Both the position numbers and the translations under genes were made by a program. Positions 1 through 8,128 of a DNA stretch of 64,000 nt are shown in pieces; the first letter of the stretch is position 1; each line of letters opens with the position of its first letter. Source of the DNA: Streptomyces uncialis (lineage in GTDB: Bacteria > Actinomycetota > Actinomycetes > Streptomycetales > Streptomycetaceae); the NCBI RefSeq assembly GCF_036250755.1, contig NZ_CP109583.1, forward strand, positions 4,960,001-5,024,000. Reading direction: 5' to 3'. The notes under the pieces were generated by a model. The model did no database searches. It was not told the DNA's origin and was given only the letters and a program-made list of their open reading frames with translations.

Positions 1-659
1 AGGTCGAAGATGTCGGCGAGCTTCCCGGAGCCGGTGTAGGGGCCCCGTATCAGCAGCAGCGACAGGGTCGCCGCGGTCAGCGCGAGCCACCCGGAGACCA
101 CGACCCGCTGGACGGCCCGGACCCCGGCGCCCCGCGGCCAGCAGACCAGGACGAACGCGGCGCCGCCCACGACCAGCACGAAGCCCGCGTAGGACACATA
201 GCGACCGAGGTCGTACAGGGCCCCGACGGCTCCGCCGCTGTCCTGGTCCTGGACGGACACGGTGGTCTCGGAGGGGGCGCCCACGGAGAAGGTGAACGCG
301 CCGGACACGGGGTGGCTGTCGGCCGACACCACCTGGTAGGTGACGGTGAAGGTGCCGTCGGGCAGCTCGGGCTTCAGCGCGACGGAGTAGCCGGCCTCGC
401 CCTGTTCGCTGGTCGGTCCGGTGTCGACCCGCTCGCCCTTCGGGTCCAGCACCCGCAGGGAGTTGTCGGCCAGGGCCACCTTCTCGGAGAAGGTGATCGA
501 GACCTGTTCGGGCGCCGTGTCGACCACCGATCCCCGTTCCGGGACGCTACCGGTCAGCGCGGCGTGCGCGGACGCGGGCGGGGCACCGGTGAGCACGGCA
601 CCGGTGGCGAGCAGGAACAGCAGGAGCAGGCTCCGGAAACGGGGAACGACGGTCAGCAT
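1..659 (-). CDS. CopC-CopD copper resistance/import fusion (partial, C-terminus outside window)
   Basis: This is the last gene of a copper operon and runs off the window start; about 219 residues are visible. It begins with a signal peptide (LLLLFLLATGAVLTG, cut near ASAHA). A CopC domain follows, with the typical mature N-terminal His (HAALTGSVPERG) and a second His in SADSHPVSG; CopC uses such residues to bind Cu(II). After residue about 150 the first membrane helices of a CopD domain start (YVSYAGFVLVVGGAAFVL). YcnJ-type CopC-CopD fusions are thought to move copper across the membrane. The ATG at 657-659 lies 14 bases after the stop of the PCuAC gene. Only the missing end is uncertain. Confidence 0.88.
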   Translation of the reverse strand, partial: MLTVVPRFRSLLLLFLLATGAVLTGAPPASAHAALTGSVPERGSVVDTAPEQVSITFSEKVALADNSLRVLDPKGERVDTGPTSEQGEAGYSVALKPELPDGTFTVTYQVVSADSHPVSGAFTFSVGAPSETTVSVQDQDSGGAVGALYDLGRYVSYAGFVLVVGGAAFVLVCWPRGAGVRAVQRVVVSGWLALTAATLSLLLIRGPYTGSGKLADIFD

Positions 660-673
660 CGGCGGGCCTTCCC

Positions 674-1210
674 TCAGTGATGGTCCGCCGGAGCGGACGG
701 CTGGGACGGGGATGCGTGCGATGACGGCGCGTGCGACGAAGTCGACGACTTGTCGTTCGCCGGGTTGTACGTGGCCTCGCGGACCGGCACCTCGACGGTG
801 TGGACCCCGGACTTCTCGAAGCGCAGCTCCAGCGTCACCGTGTCGCCCTGTACGGGCTTGCGGGTGAGGTCCTCGAACATGAGGTGGTTGCCGCCGCGCG
901 CGAAGTCGAGGGTGCCGTCGGCGGGCACCGGGAAGGACTTCTCCTCCCGCATCCGGCCGCCCTCGGTGGAGTGCAGGGTGACCGTCCCCGCCAGCTCGCT
1001 GGTGGCGGACACGAGGGTGTCGGCGCCGCCGGAGTTGGTGACGACGAAGTACCCGGCCGCCAGGTCGGCGGTGGGCGGCGCGGGGATGTACGCGCCGCCG
1101 ACGGTCAGTTCGGGTTCGCCCCCGGACGCGGACGCCCCGCCGCCGCAGCCGGTGAGCAGCAGTCCGGCGGTGGCCGCCGCGGCCAGCGAGGTCAGGGCGC
1201 CGCGCCTCAC
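674..1210 (-). CDS. PCuAC-type periplasmic copper chaperone lipoprotein
   Basis: The protein has 178 residues. A GTG start overlaps the stop of the upstream SCO1 gene by four bases (GTGA), which suggests translational coupling. The N-terminus has a lipobox (LLLTGCGGG), so the protein should be a membrane-anchored extracytoplasmic lipoprotein. The DUF461/PCuAC copper motif is visible: His in TLHSTEGG, Met in GRMREEKS, then HLM in GGNHLMFEDL. The C-terminus is Ser/His-rich (SSHASPSQPSAPADHH) and may bind more copper. In Streptomyces lividans the homologous ECuC works with Sco to supply the CuA site of cytochrome oxidase; a similar role here is inferred from the shared operon. Confidence 0.9.
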   Translation of the reverse strand: MRRGALTSLAAAATAGLLLTGCGGGASASGGEPELTVGGAYIPAPPTADLAAGYFVVTNSGGADTLVSATSELAGTVTLHSTEGGRMREEKSFPVPADGTLDFARGGNHLMFEDLTRKPVQGDTVTLELRFEKSGVHTVEVPVREATYNPANDKSSTSSHAPSSHASPSQPSAPADHH

Positions 1211-1863
1211 GGCTTCTCCCCGGTGAGCAGCTTGGGCAGGTCCTTGGCGTAGTCGTCGATGGTCGCGGTGTCGCCGTTGTAGAGGACGTAGCCGTCGTCG
1301 GTCTTCGGGGAGAACGCGACGACCTGCTTGCCGTGCATCGACTCCATCTTGCCCTTGGCGTTCTTCTTGGGCGGGTCGATGGCGATGCCGAGCTGCCGGG
1401 CCCCGGCCTGGATGGTCGCGAAGTCGCCGGTCAGCCCGATGAACTCGGGGTCCTGCGCGCCCAGCCACTTGCCGAGCGAGGCGGGGGTGTCCCGCTTCGG
1501 GTCGGTGGTCACGAGGACGACCTGGAGCTTGTCCTGGTCCTCCTTCGGGAGCTGCTTCTTGGCCTGGGCGAGGTTGCCCATGGTGAGCGGACAGACGTCG
1601 GGGCAGTTGGTGTAGCCGAAGTAGAGGAGTGTCGGCTTGCCCTTGGTCTCGGCCCGCAGGTCGAACTTCTTGCCCTTGGTGTCGGTCAGGACGAGGTCGG
1701 GCTTGGTGAAGGGGGAGTCGAGGGGCGTGGCGGCCTTGGCGTCCGGCTCGGCGGTGACCTCAAGGATGTTGTCCGCGGCACTGTCGCCACCGTTGCCGCA
1801 CGCGGTGAGGGTGAGGGCGGCGGCGGTGAGCAGGGCGGAGGCGAGGAGGGTCTTCTTGCGCAT
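1207..1863 (-). CDS. SCO1/SenC copper metallochaperone lipoprotein
   Basis: The protein has 218 residues with a lipobox signal (LTLTACGNG) and a thioredoxin-like SCO fold. The copper-binding CxxxC is in YTNCPDVCPLT. The DPKRDT segment matches the family, and the third ligand His is in ESMHGKQVVAF. SCO proteins deliver copper to, or reduce, the CuA centre of cytochrome c oxidase. The gene follows YcnI and is translationally coupled to the PCuAC gene. The ATG at 1863 sits behind a GA-rich leader (CCCTCTGGAGAATGCAGT on the coding strand). Confidence 0.93.
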   Translation of the reverse strand: MRKKTLLASALLTAAALTLTACGNGGDSAADNILEVTAEPDAKAATPLDSPFTKPDLVLTDTKGKKFDLRAETKGKPTLLYFGYTNCPDVCPLTMGNLAQAKKQLPKEDQDKLQVVLVTTDPKRDTPASLGKWLGAQDPEFIGLTGDFATIQAGARQLGIAIDPPKKNAKGKMESMHGKQVVAFSPKTDDGYVLYNGDTATIDDYAKDLPKLLTGEKP

Positions 1864-1995
1864 ACTGCATTCTCCAGAGGGACCGTGGACGGCCTCCGGC
1901 CGGACCCGGGTGTCCGGCCGGAGGTGCGTCGTGAGCGTCCCGGCTGTCGGGGCGGGCCGAGACGGTGGAATCGGCCCGGGTGGTACGGCCGGCGG

Positions 1996-2790
1996 TCAGC
2001 CGGTGCTGTTCTTGCGGCGGCTCGCGAACACCCCGAAGGCCGCGCCGAGCAGACCGACGACGATGCCGGTCACGCCGAGGACGCGGGCGGTGGTGTCGCT
2101 GTCGTCGGACCCGGCGGCCGAGGAGGACTCGTGCCCGTCGTGTCCGTCGGCCTTGTCGTCCTTGGCCTCCGCGTCCTTGCTGCCGGCGGTGGCGGTGGCC
2201 TTGTCCTCGGCCTTGTCGTCGTCACCCGAGCCGTGGTGGTCGTCCTCGGCCTCGCTCAGCGCGAGCACGGGCGCGGGGAACTGCGGCTCCTCGCCACCCG
2301 CCCCGGGCACCTCGATCCAGCGCACGACCTCCTTGTTGGAGTACGTCTGGACGGCCTTGAACACCAGCTCGTCGCCCTTCTCGGGGAGCTGGCCCACCGA
2401 GACCGGGAACCGCTGGAAGAAGCCGGGCTCGATGCCCTTGCCGTCGGCGGTCCAGGTGACCTTGGTGACGGCCTCGGTGATCTCGTTGCCGTGGATCTTC
2501 AGGGGCTTGTCGAGCTTGCCCTTGGTGACCTCGGCCTTCCAGCCCGGCACCGGCTGCGGCAGGACGGAGGCGAGCGGCTGGCCGCCGGGGAACGTCACCT
2601 CCAGCTTGGTGGTGGAGGCGTCGTCGCGCTCGTTCGGGACCTTGAAGCCGATCGTGGCGTAACCGCCCTTGGCCGCCTCGCCCTCGGGCTGCACGGAGAC
2701 ATGCGCGAACGCGGGCGACGACAGGACGACGACCGCGGACGCGGTGGCGGCGACGGTGGCGGCGTACAGCGGCACACGGGACTTCTTCAT
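1996..2790 (-). CDS. YcnI-family (DUF1775) copper-associated membrane-anchored protein
   Basis: The protein has 264 residues if the ATG at 2788-2790 is used, which puts a clean signal peptide (MKKSRVPLYAATVAATA) at the N-terminus; the longer open frame upstream has none. Cleavage after AFA leaves an N-terminal His (AHVSVQPEG), the copper ligand of YcnI proteins. The DUF1775 domain spans about residues 30-175. A charged His/Asp linker (EDDHHGSGDDDKAEDK, DGHDGHESS) follows, then one C-terminal helix (VLGVTGIVVGLLGAAFGVF) and Arg/Lys, giving a cell-surface anchor. It is the first gene of the copper operon; its promoter should lie in the gap beyond 2790. I saw no clear CsoR-type palindrome. Confidence 0.9.
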   Translation of the reverse strand: MKKSRVPLYAATVAATASAVVVLSSPAFAHVSVQPEGEAAKGGYATIGFKVPNERDDASTTKLEVTFPGGQPLASVLPQPVPGWKAEVTKGKLDKPLKIHGNEITEAVTKVTWTADGKGIEPGFFQRFPVSVGQLPEKGDELVFKAVQTYSNKEVVRWIEVPGAGGEEPQFPAPVLALSEAEDDHHGSGDDDKAEDKATATAGSKDAEAKDDKADGHDGHESSSAAGSDDSDTTARVLGVTGIVVGLLGAAFGVFASRRKNSTG

Positions 2791-3319
2791 GGGAAACACT
2801 CCAGTTCCATGGCCGGGCCATGGCGGTTCGGTGGTCATGACGGACGACGGGCGCGCCCTCGGGCCCGGACCGCCCCGCACTCCTCCGCGACGACGGCGGC
2901 GGTTGCCGCCGGCCGCGCGGCCGGGGACGGGCATCCGGGAGGACGCCGGCAGGCGCGCACAGGTGCCACCCGGCACCGGAGGACACGACGGACACCGCAC
3001 GGGCCGGTCAGGGCGCCGGGCGGGCCGGGGGACGATCGCGGGCGGCACACGACACGACGGCGTACGGACGCATGGCGCTCCCCGGCGGCACGGCGACGGG
3101 GCCGTGCCGGTACGGATCCCGGTACAGGGTCCGGCACACGTCCCGGCGCGAGTCCGGTACGGATGCCGTCCCGCATGCCGCTACGGGCTCCGGCAGGGAA
3201 TCCGTGGCGGATGCCGTCACGGATGCCGGTACGGGCTCCGGGGGCAGGGGAGGAACGTCGGCACACCGGGGTCGCGGCGCCTGGGTCGGCGTCGGTCCGG
3301 GGCGAGGTGGGTCAGCGCG
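2791..3319. other. Intergenic region with degenerate repeats
   Basis: About 530 bases between YcnI and the membrane protein gene. I see no convincing gene; the open frames here are Arg/Pro-rich and lack usable start signals. Between about 3110 and 3240 the sequence is built from imperfect repeats around GGTACGGATGCCGT and CTACGGGCTCCGG. The copper operon promoter is expected near 2800. Confidence 0.6.
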
Positions 3320-4144
3320 TCACGCGCAGAGCGCGTGGGCGGCCACCGGGGACGGCGGCCCCCGTCGGATCACCGAGTGCTGGAGTGCCTCGGTCCGGGG
3401 CACGGGTGGCTCGGACCGGTCGGCGGGCACGGGCCGGGGGCCGGTCGACGGCGCCCCGCCGGACTCCGCGAACAGGCACCGGACGAAAGCGAGCGCCGAC
3501 CGCAGCGCGCGGACCAGCGCCGCCTCGGCGACGCCCTGCGCGGAGAGCCGGACCAGCCGGACCAGCGCGAGATCGCCCCGCCGCAGCAGCCAGCCCACCA
3601 GCGCGGCGGACAGCACATGCGCGAGGAGCATCGGCAGGGTGGGCAGCAGATCGGCCACCGAGCCGGAGCCGGACGCCACGGGGGACGCCGGGTCGAAGTG
3701 GTGCGGTACCGCGCCGCCGCCCGTACCGCCGCCGGGCAGTACCCGGGCGTCGGTGAGGATGCGCTGGGCCTGCGCCGGGCCGATGGCCACGGCACCCGCC
3801 CCGCACATCAACTGCGCGGCCTGCGCGATCAGCGAGGCGTCGGACGGCGCGCCCGGCACGGCCGGACCGTGCTGGCCGATGCCGAAGAGCGTATGGAGCG
3901 TCAGCTGACCGGCGGCCAGCAGCGCGGCGATGCCCGGCAGCGACCGGGCCCGTCCGGCCAGCGGCACGGCCACCGCGAACACCACGAGGAACCCCGCCGT
4001 CACCGACCACAGGGGCACGGACTCGTACGAGGCGAGCACATGACCGGCCGCGGACAGCACGACACAGACCGCGGCGAACACCGCGGCCCGCAGCAGCCGG
4101 AGGTCTCTTCCGGCGCGTCCCTCGCGCTGGTGGGGGGCAGTCAT
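3320..4144 (-). CDS. Multi-spanning membrane protein of unknown function
   Basis: The protein has 274 residues. Hydrophobic segments lie near residues 18-40, 44-66, 70-90, 105-125 and 163-185, so about five membrane passes are likely. The C-terminal 80 residues are hydrophilic and Pro-rich, ending in a short Cys-containing tail. One central stretch has His residues (QHGP, VPHHFDP) and a few Met. It lies upstream of, and in the same direction as, the copper operon, but 530 bases separate them, so membership is uncertain. I do not recognise a named family. A role in metal handling is only suggested by position. Confidence 0.75.
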   Translation of the reverse strand: MTAPHQREGRAGRDLRLLRAAVFAAVCVVLSAAGHVLASYESVPLWSVTAGFLVVFAVAVPLAGRARSLPGIAALLAAGQLTLHTLFGIGQHGPAVPGAPSDASLIAQAAQLMCGAGAVAIGPAQAQRILTDARVLPGGGTGGGAVPHHFDPASPVASGSGSVADLLPTLPMLLAHVLSAALVGWLLRRGDLALVRLVRLSAQGVAEAALVRALRSALAFVRCLFAESGGAPSTGPRPVPADRSEPPVPRTEALQHSVIRRGPPSPVAAHALCA

Positions 4145-4416
4145 GGCCGGGACATCATCCCACTGGGCCGACGGCCGTGGTGCGGCAGGTCCAGGACGGT
4201 CCGGTAGGTCCCAAAGGTCCCGGCCACGGGCGGTGCCCGACCGGCGGCCGGGCGGTCACGACCGGCGTACGGGATGCCCGCGAGCCGTCCGGACGCCCCG
4301 GTGGGGAGGCGGTGCGCCTCCGCCGTATGGGCGGCATCACGTCGGCCGCGCGATTGCGGTCACGCACCGATGGCAATACGTAACGGTACGTCGAACCGCA
4401 GCCAGGAGGCTGGAGC

Positions 4417-4881
4417 ATGAGCATCTCGTGGTCTCTCCATTTGCGGCGCGACGCTGCGAGCGTCCCCCTGGCCCGGCGGCTGCTGCTGCGGACGATGGAG
4501 ACGGCGGGGGTCGACCCGGACATCTGTTTCGATGTGTCGGTCGCCCTCAGCGAGGCGTGTGCCAACGCCGTGGAGCACGGCGGCGCGGCGCGCCCCGGCG
4601 GGGCGTCGGGCGCGTACCGGGTCAGTGCGTACCTGGACGGCGAGAAGTGCTGTATCGAGGTGGCCGACTCGGGTCCTGGTTTCCCGTCGGCCCCGCACCC
4701 CAGACCGGCCGCCGCCCGGGCCCCGGTGTCCGACGACGCCGAGCACGGCCGGGGACTGCGGATCATCCGGGAGCTGGCCGATCACGTGCACTTCACCAAC
4801 CGCCCGGGCCGCGGCGGCGCCGTCGTCAGCTTCGACAAGATCCTCAAATGGACCGAGGACGCACCCCTGATGACGGTCTGA
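4417..4881 (+). CDS. RsbW/SpoIIAB-like ATP-binding protein (HATPase_c_2)
   Basis: The protein has 154 residues and is almost entirely one GHKL ATPase domain. The N box is in LSEACANAVEHG, the G1 box in VADSGPGFP and the G2 region in HGRGLRIIRELADHV. This single-domain form is the serine kinase/anti-sigma type abundant in Streptomyces; it binds and may phosphorylate an anti-sigma-factor antagonist or hold a SigB-family sigma factor. No partner antagonist or sigma gene is adjacent. The ATG follows an AGGAGG site seven to eight bases upstream. It is divergent from the membrane protein gene across 272 bases. Confidence 0.88.
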   Translation: MSISWSLHLRRDAASVPLARRLLLRTMETAGVDPDICFDVSVALSEACANAVEHGGAARPGGASGAYRVSAYLDGEKCCIEVADSGPGFPSAPHPRPAAARAPVSDDAEHGRGLRIIRELADHVHFTNRPGRGGAVVSFDKILKWTEDAPLMTV

Positions 4882-4962
4882 TCCCCCCTGATCCCCCCTG
4901 ATTCCGCTGATCCCCCGACCTCCTGATCCCTCTGGCCCTCTGGCCCTCTGGCCCTCTGGCCC
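4882..4962. repeat. Short tandem repeats after the ATPase gene
   Basis: Right after the stop there are repeated TGATCCCCCC units, then four perfect copies of the 8-base unit TCTGGCCC at 4931-4962. This looks like replication slippage and has no clear function. Confidence 0.8.
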
Positions 4963-5039
4963 GGTGGTCCGGTCGGCCGGTCAGGCGTCGGACGGTGCGC
5001 GGACACCGGCAAGGCGCCCGGACCCCCCGCGGTCCGCGC

Positions 5040-5753
5040 TCACAGCACCGCTTCCAGCCGCAGCGGGTCGGGCAGTTCGCGCCGGTAACGCCGCAGCGGT
5101 CCGCCGGGCTTCACGCCCGCCGTGACCGTACAGCTCAGTTCGGTCACCGTCCCGGCGCCGCAGCGCACCACGAGCCCGAGCGGATAGCTGCCGGTCAGCT
5201 CGGTCGCCTCGGTGCGGCGGAACTCCCACGCGGGCCTGGCGCTGCCGAGGTCCATCGCCTGGACGAGCGGCTGATGGGTGGTGAAGTCGCGGGTCCGGCC
5301 GAGCTCGCCCAGGGACGCCTCGGCGCCGAGCAGCGCGAGTTGCGGTCCGAGCCGCCAGGACCGCTGGGACCGCACCTCGTCGGTCAGCCGCAGCGGGTCC
5401 ATCGAGTGGACGACCGGCTGCGGCGCCCAGCCGGTGGACGACAGGGTGATCCCGACATGGGCGAACTCCAGCCGGGGGGAACGCGGTCCGGTGGCGAAGG
5501 TGATCGCGAGCCGGACCAGATAGTGGTCGTAGAGGGCGGCCTGCTCCTTGGCGTACCGCGCGAGTTCCGGGTCGGCGGCGAGCTCCTCGGGCGTCAGCCG
5601 CACCGCGTGCGGCCCACCGACCCGGACCCGCCCGGCCAGCGGCTCCGTCCCGTCCCCTCCGGCGGGCACGGGCCCGCCGGTGTCCCGCAGGACGCCCATG
5701 GGCGTCAGGACCAGGTCCCGCTCGACCAGCTGGGGATCGTTCAGTTCGATCAT
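5040..5753 (-). CDS. Conserved hypothetical protein
   Basis: The protein has 237 residues from the ATG at 5751-5753, chosen because GGGAGGTGG lies just upstream; a longer frame to 5879 has a Pro-rich extension without such a site. There is no signal peptide or membrane helix. The centre (RLEFAHVGITLSSTG, PVVHSMDPLRLTDEV) alternates hydrophobic and polar residues like a beta-rich domain, and a C-terminal strand set (YPLGLVVRCGAGTVTELSCTV) resembles a sandwich fold. I cannot name a family. It stands alone, reading toward the ATPase gene. Confidence 0.75.
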   Translation of the reverse strand: MIELNDPQLVERDLVLTPMGVLRDTGGPVPAGGDGTEPLAGRVRVGGPHAVRLTPEELAADPELARYAKEQAALYDHYLVRLAITFATGPRSPRLEFAHVGITLSSTGWAPQPVVHSMDPLRLTDEVRSQRSWRLGPQLALLGAEASLGELGRTRDFTTHQPLVQAMDLGSARPAWEFRRTEATELTGSYPLGLVVRCGAGTVTELSCTVTAGVKPGGPLRRYRRELPDPLRLEAVL

Positions 5754-6071
5754 CGGCCACCTCCCGGGCTCGGGCCACGGCCGCGGAGGTGGTGGGCTGT
5801 CATGACGAGCCCCCGGTGCCGCGTCCCCCGCGGGTACCCATGCCCGGAAGCCTAACGACCGCGGACCGGTCACGCCCAACTCCGGGGCGAACCAGGGCGG
5901 ATGGGCCGGACCGGGGACGCGTGCCCGTCCGGAGATGTGGAGGTACGCCGACGGGCCCGGGACACCTGAAGGTCCCGGGCCCGTCGGCCGTGCGCGGCCC
6001 GCCGGAGGGCGTCCCGCTGGACCGCGCCCCCGCCGGAGGCCGTCCCGCCGGGCCCCGTCAGGGCATCGCGC
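5754..6071. other. Intergenic region holding a strong terminator
   Basis: About 320 bases between two minus-strand genes. It contains the promoter region of the 5040-5753 gene and the palindrome listed separately. I see no gene. Confidence 0.6.
5948..5987. terminator. Perfect 16-bp hairpin, likely terminator of pepP
   Basis: Arms at 5948-5963 and 5972-5987 are perfectly complementary (CCGACGGGCCCGGGAC), with an 8-base loop. It lies about 85 bases downstream of the pepP stop. There is no U-tract, as is usual for Streptomyces terminators. Confidence 0.8.
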
Positions 6072-7592
6072 TCAGCCCTGCTGGAGCTTCGCCATCCACA
6101 GCTCGATCTCGTCGGAGCGCCGGGGCAGCGCGGCCGACATGTTCAGATGGCCGTCCTCGGTGACGACGATGTCGTCCTCGATCCGGACGCCGATGCCCCG
6201 GTACTCCTCCGGCACCGTGAGGTCGTCGGCCTGGAAGTACAGACCGGGCTCGACCGTGAGGCACATGCCCGGCTCCAGGGTGCCCTCGACATACGTCTCG
6301 GTACGGGCGGCGGCGCAGTCGTGCACGTCCATGCCGAGCATGTGCCCGGTGCCGTGCAGGGTCCAGCGGCGCTGGAGGCCCAGTTCGAGCACCCGCTCGA
6401 CCGGGCCCTCGACCAGACCCCACTCGACCAGCTTCCCGGCGAGGACCCGCTGCGCGGCGTCATGGAACTCGCGGTACTTCGCACCGGGACGCACGGCCGC
6501 GATCCCGGCCTCCTGGGCCTCGTACACCGCGTCGTAGATCTTCTTCTGGAGCGCGGTGAAGGTGCCGTTCACCGGCAGGGTGCGGGTGATGTCGGCGGTG
6601 TAGAGGGTGTGGGTCTCGACCCCGGCGTCCAGCAGCAGCAGGTCGCCCGAGCGGACGGGGCCGTCGTTGCGGACCCAGTGCAGGGTGGTCGCGTGGGCGC
6701 CGGAGGCGCAGATCGAGCCGTAGCCGATGTCGTTGCCCTCGACGCGGGCCCGCAGGAAGAACGTGCCCTCGATGTAGCGCTCGCTGGTGGCCTGCGCCTT
6801 GTCGAGGACCTTCACCACGTCCTCGAAGCCGCGGACCGTGGAGTCGACGGCCTTCTGGAGCTCACCGATCTCGAACGCGTCCTTGACCAGCCGCGCCTCC
6901 GAGAGGAAGACGCGCAGCTCCTCGTCGCGCTCGCCGGTCACCTTGTCCGTCAGGGCGGCCTCGATCGCGGCGTCGAAGCCGCGGACGACCCGGACCGGGC
7001 CGGTGGCCGCGCGCAGCGCGTCCGGCAGGGTGCGGACGTCGGCGGCGGGGATGCCGTACAGCTTCCCGGCCTCGGTGAGGGAGGTGCGGCGGCCGACCCA
7101 CAGCTCCCCCTGGCCGTCGAGCCAGAACTCGCCGTTGTCCCGGTTGGACCGGGGCAGCAGATAGATCGTCGCGTCATGCCCGGTCGCGGTCGGCTCCAGG
7201 ACGAGCACGCCGTCCTCGGTCTGGTTGCCGGTGAGGTACGCGTACTCGACGGACGAGCGGAACGGGTACTCCGTGTCGTTCGAGCGGGTCTTCAGGTTGC
7301 CCGCGGGAACGACCAGCCGCTCGCCGGGGAAGCGGGCGGACAGTGCCGCACGGCGTGCCGCGGTCTCGGCGGCCTGTGCGACGGGGGCGAGATCGTGCCT
7401 TTCCGTGTCCGCCCAGCCGGACCGCATGCTTTCGGCCAGCTCATCGGACACGCCGGGGTACAGCCCGTTCTTGCGCTGCTTGACCGGCTCTTCCTCCTCG
7501 GCGCCCTCCGAAGCGTCCGCGATGGCCTGGTTCTCCGGGTTCTCCGGATCTGCCAGCCTTGCTGCGGTCTCCGGGGCGAGCTCCTCCGACAC
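6072..7592 (-). CDS. pepP: Xaa-Pro aminopeptidase (aminopeptidase P, M24B)
   Basis: The protein has 506 residues from the GTG at 7590-7592, chosen because AAGGAGGAAGACC lies directly before it; the open frame extends to 7694 without such a site. An N-terminal creatinase-like domain (about 90-250) precedes the pita-bread catalytic domain. All five M24 metal ligands can be seen: Asp in LLLDAGVETHT, Asp in YTADITRT, His in HGTGHMLGMDVHD, Glu in TVEPGLYF and Glu in RIEDDIVVTEDG. It removes N-terminal residues preceding proline from peptides in the cytoplasm. The N-terminal 50 residues are acidic and probably disordered. Confidence 0.95.
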   Translation of the reverse strand: MSEELAPETAARLADPENPENQAIADASEGAEEEEPVKQRKNGLYPGVSDELAESMRSGWADTERHDLAPVAQAAETAARRAALSARFPGERLVVPAGNLKTRSNDTEYPFRSSVEYAYLTGNQTEDGVLVLEPTATGHDATIYLLPRSNRDNGEFWLDGQGELWVGRRTSLTEAGKLYGIPAADVRTLPDALRAATGPVRVVRGFDAAIEAALTDKVTGERDEELRVFLSEARLVKDAFEIGELQKAVDSTVRGFEDVVKVLDKAQATSERYIEGTFFLRARVEGNDIGYGSICASGAHATTLHWVRNDGPVRSGDLLLLDAGVETHTLYTADITRTLPVNGTFTALQKKIYDAVYEAQEAGIAAVRPGAKYREFHDAAQRVLAGKLVEWGLVEGPVERVLELGLQRRWTLHGTGHMLGMDVHDCAAARTETYVEGTLEPGMCLTVEPGLYFQADDLTVPEEYRGIGVRIEDDIVVTEDGHLNMSAALPRRSDEIELWMAKLQQG

Positions 7593-8128
7593 GGTCTTCC
7601 TCCTTGGATACGGCTTTGGACCCCCTCCATCGTACGGTCGTACGGAAGGGTGCTCTGGCCGGAAGTGGTGGGTTCCTGTGGGTGCCATGTACACGCTGGG
7701 CGTACCGGGCCTCGCCCTGGGTGATCGAACCCGCGCCGCACCGGACCGTACGGCCCGCCACCCCGGTGCCCCTTCTCCCCTTTATTACGCCCAACGCGTG
7801 ACGCCCCGTACCGCGCCCAACGCGTGACGCCCCGTACCGCGCCCAACGCGTGACGCCCCGTACCGCGCCCAACGCGTGACGCCCCGTACCGCGCCCAACG
7901 CGTGAAGCCCCCGGCCCCGCACCACGAAACGACCCGCACAGGAACCCGTACGCCCACCGGCAAGAACCCGCGGGCGCGAGCGAGGACGCCCCGCACGGGA
8001 CAGGCGAACCCGCCCGCCCGACCCCCGCGCGCAGCCCGAAGCCCCCGCTCACCGCCCCGAAGCCCCCCGCCCGCTGCCCGAAGCGCCCCGCCCGGTTCGA
8101 ACTGCTCCGGCTACTCGGACTACTCGGG
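7593..8128. other. Intergenic region with tandem repeats
   Basis: About 535 bases upstream of pepP and downstream of the SpoIIE-like gene. It holds the 26-base repeat array listed separately and GC-rich low-complexity DNA (7980-8130). The pepP promoter is expected near 7620-7690, where CGTACGGTCGTACG forms a small repeat. I see no gene. Confidence 0.6.
7788..7910. repeat. 26-bp tandem repeat array, about 4.7 copies
   Basis: Units start at 7788, 7814, 7840, 7866 and 7892. Each contains CGCCCAACGCGTGACG, with the palindrome ACGCGT at its centre, followed by CCCCGTACCG. The copies are identical apart from the truncated last one (GTGAAG in place of GTGACG). It lies in a non-coding gap. Confidence 0.95.

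Noticed and set aside
1333..3756. 807-codon plus-strand open frame
   Set aside because: It is antisense to SCO1, YcnI and the following gap, with Arg/Gly-rich composition and no start site; a shadow of GC-rich coding DNA.
5754..5879. Longer N-terminus for the hypothetical gene at 5040-5753
   Set aside because: The extension is Pro-rich, has no ribosome binding site, and a good GGGAGGTGG site precedes the internal ATG.
7788..7910. Possible CRISPR array
   Set aside because: The units are directly adjacent with no unique spacers, and no cas genes are near. The same applies to 48067-48176 and 61585-62040.
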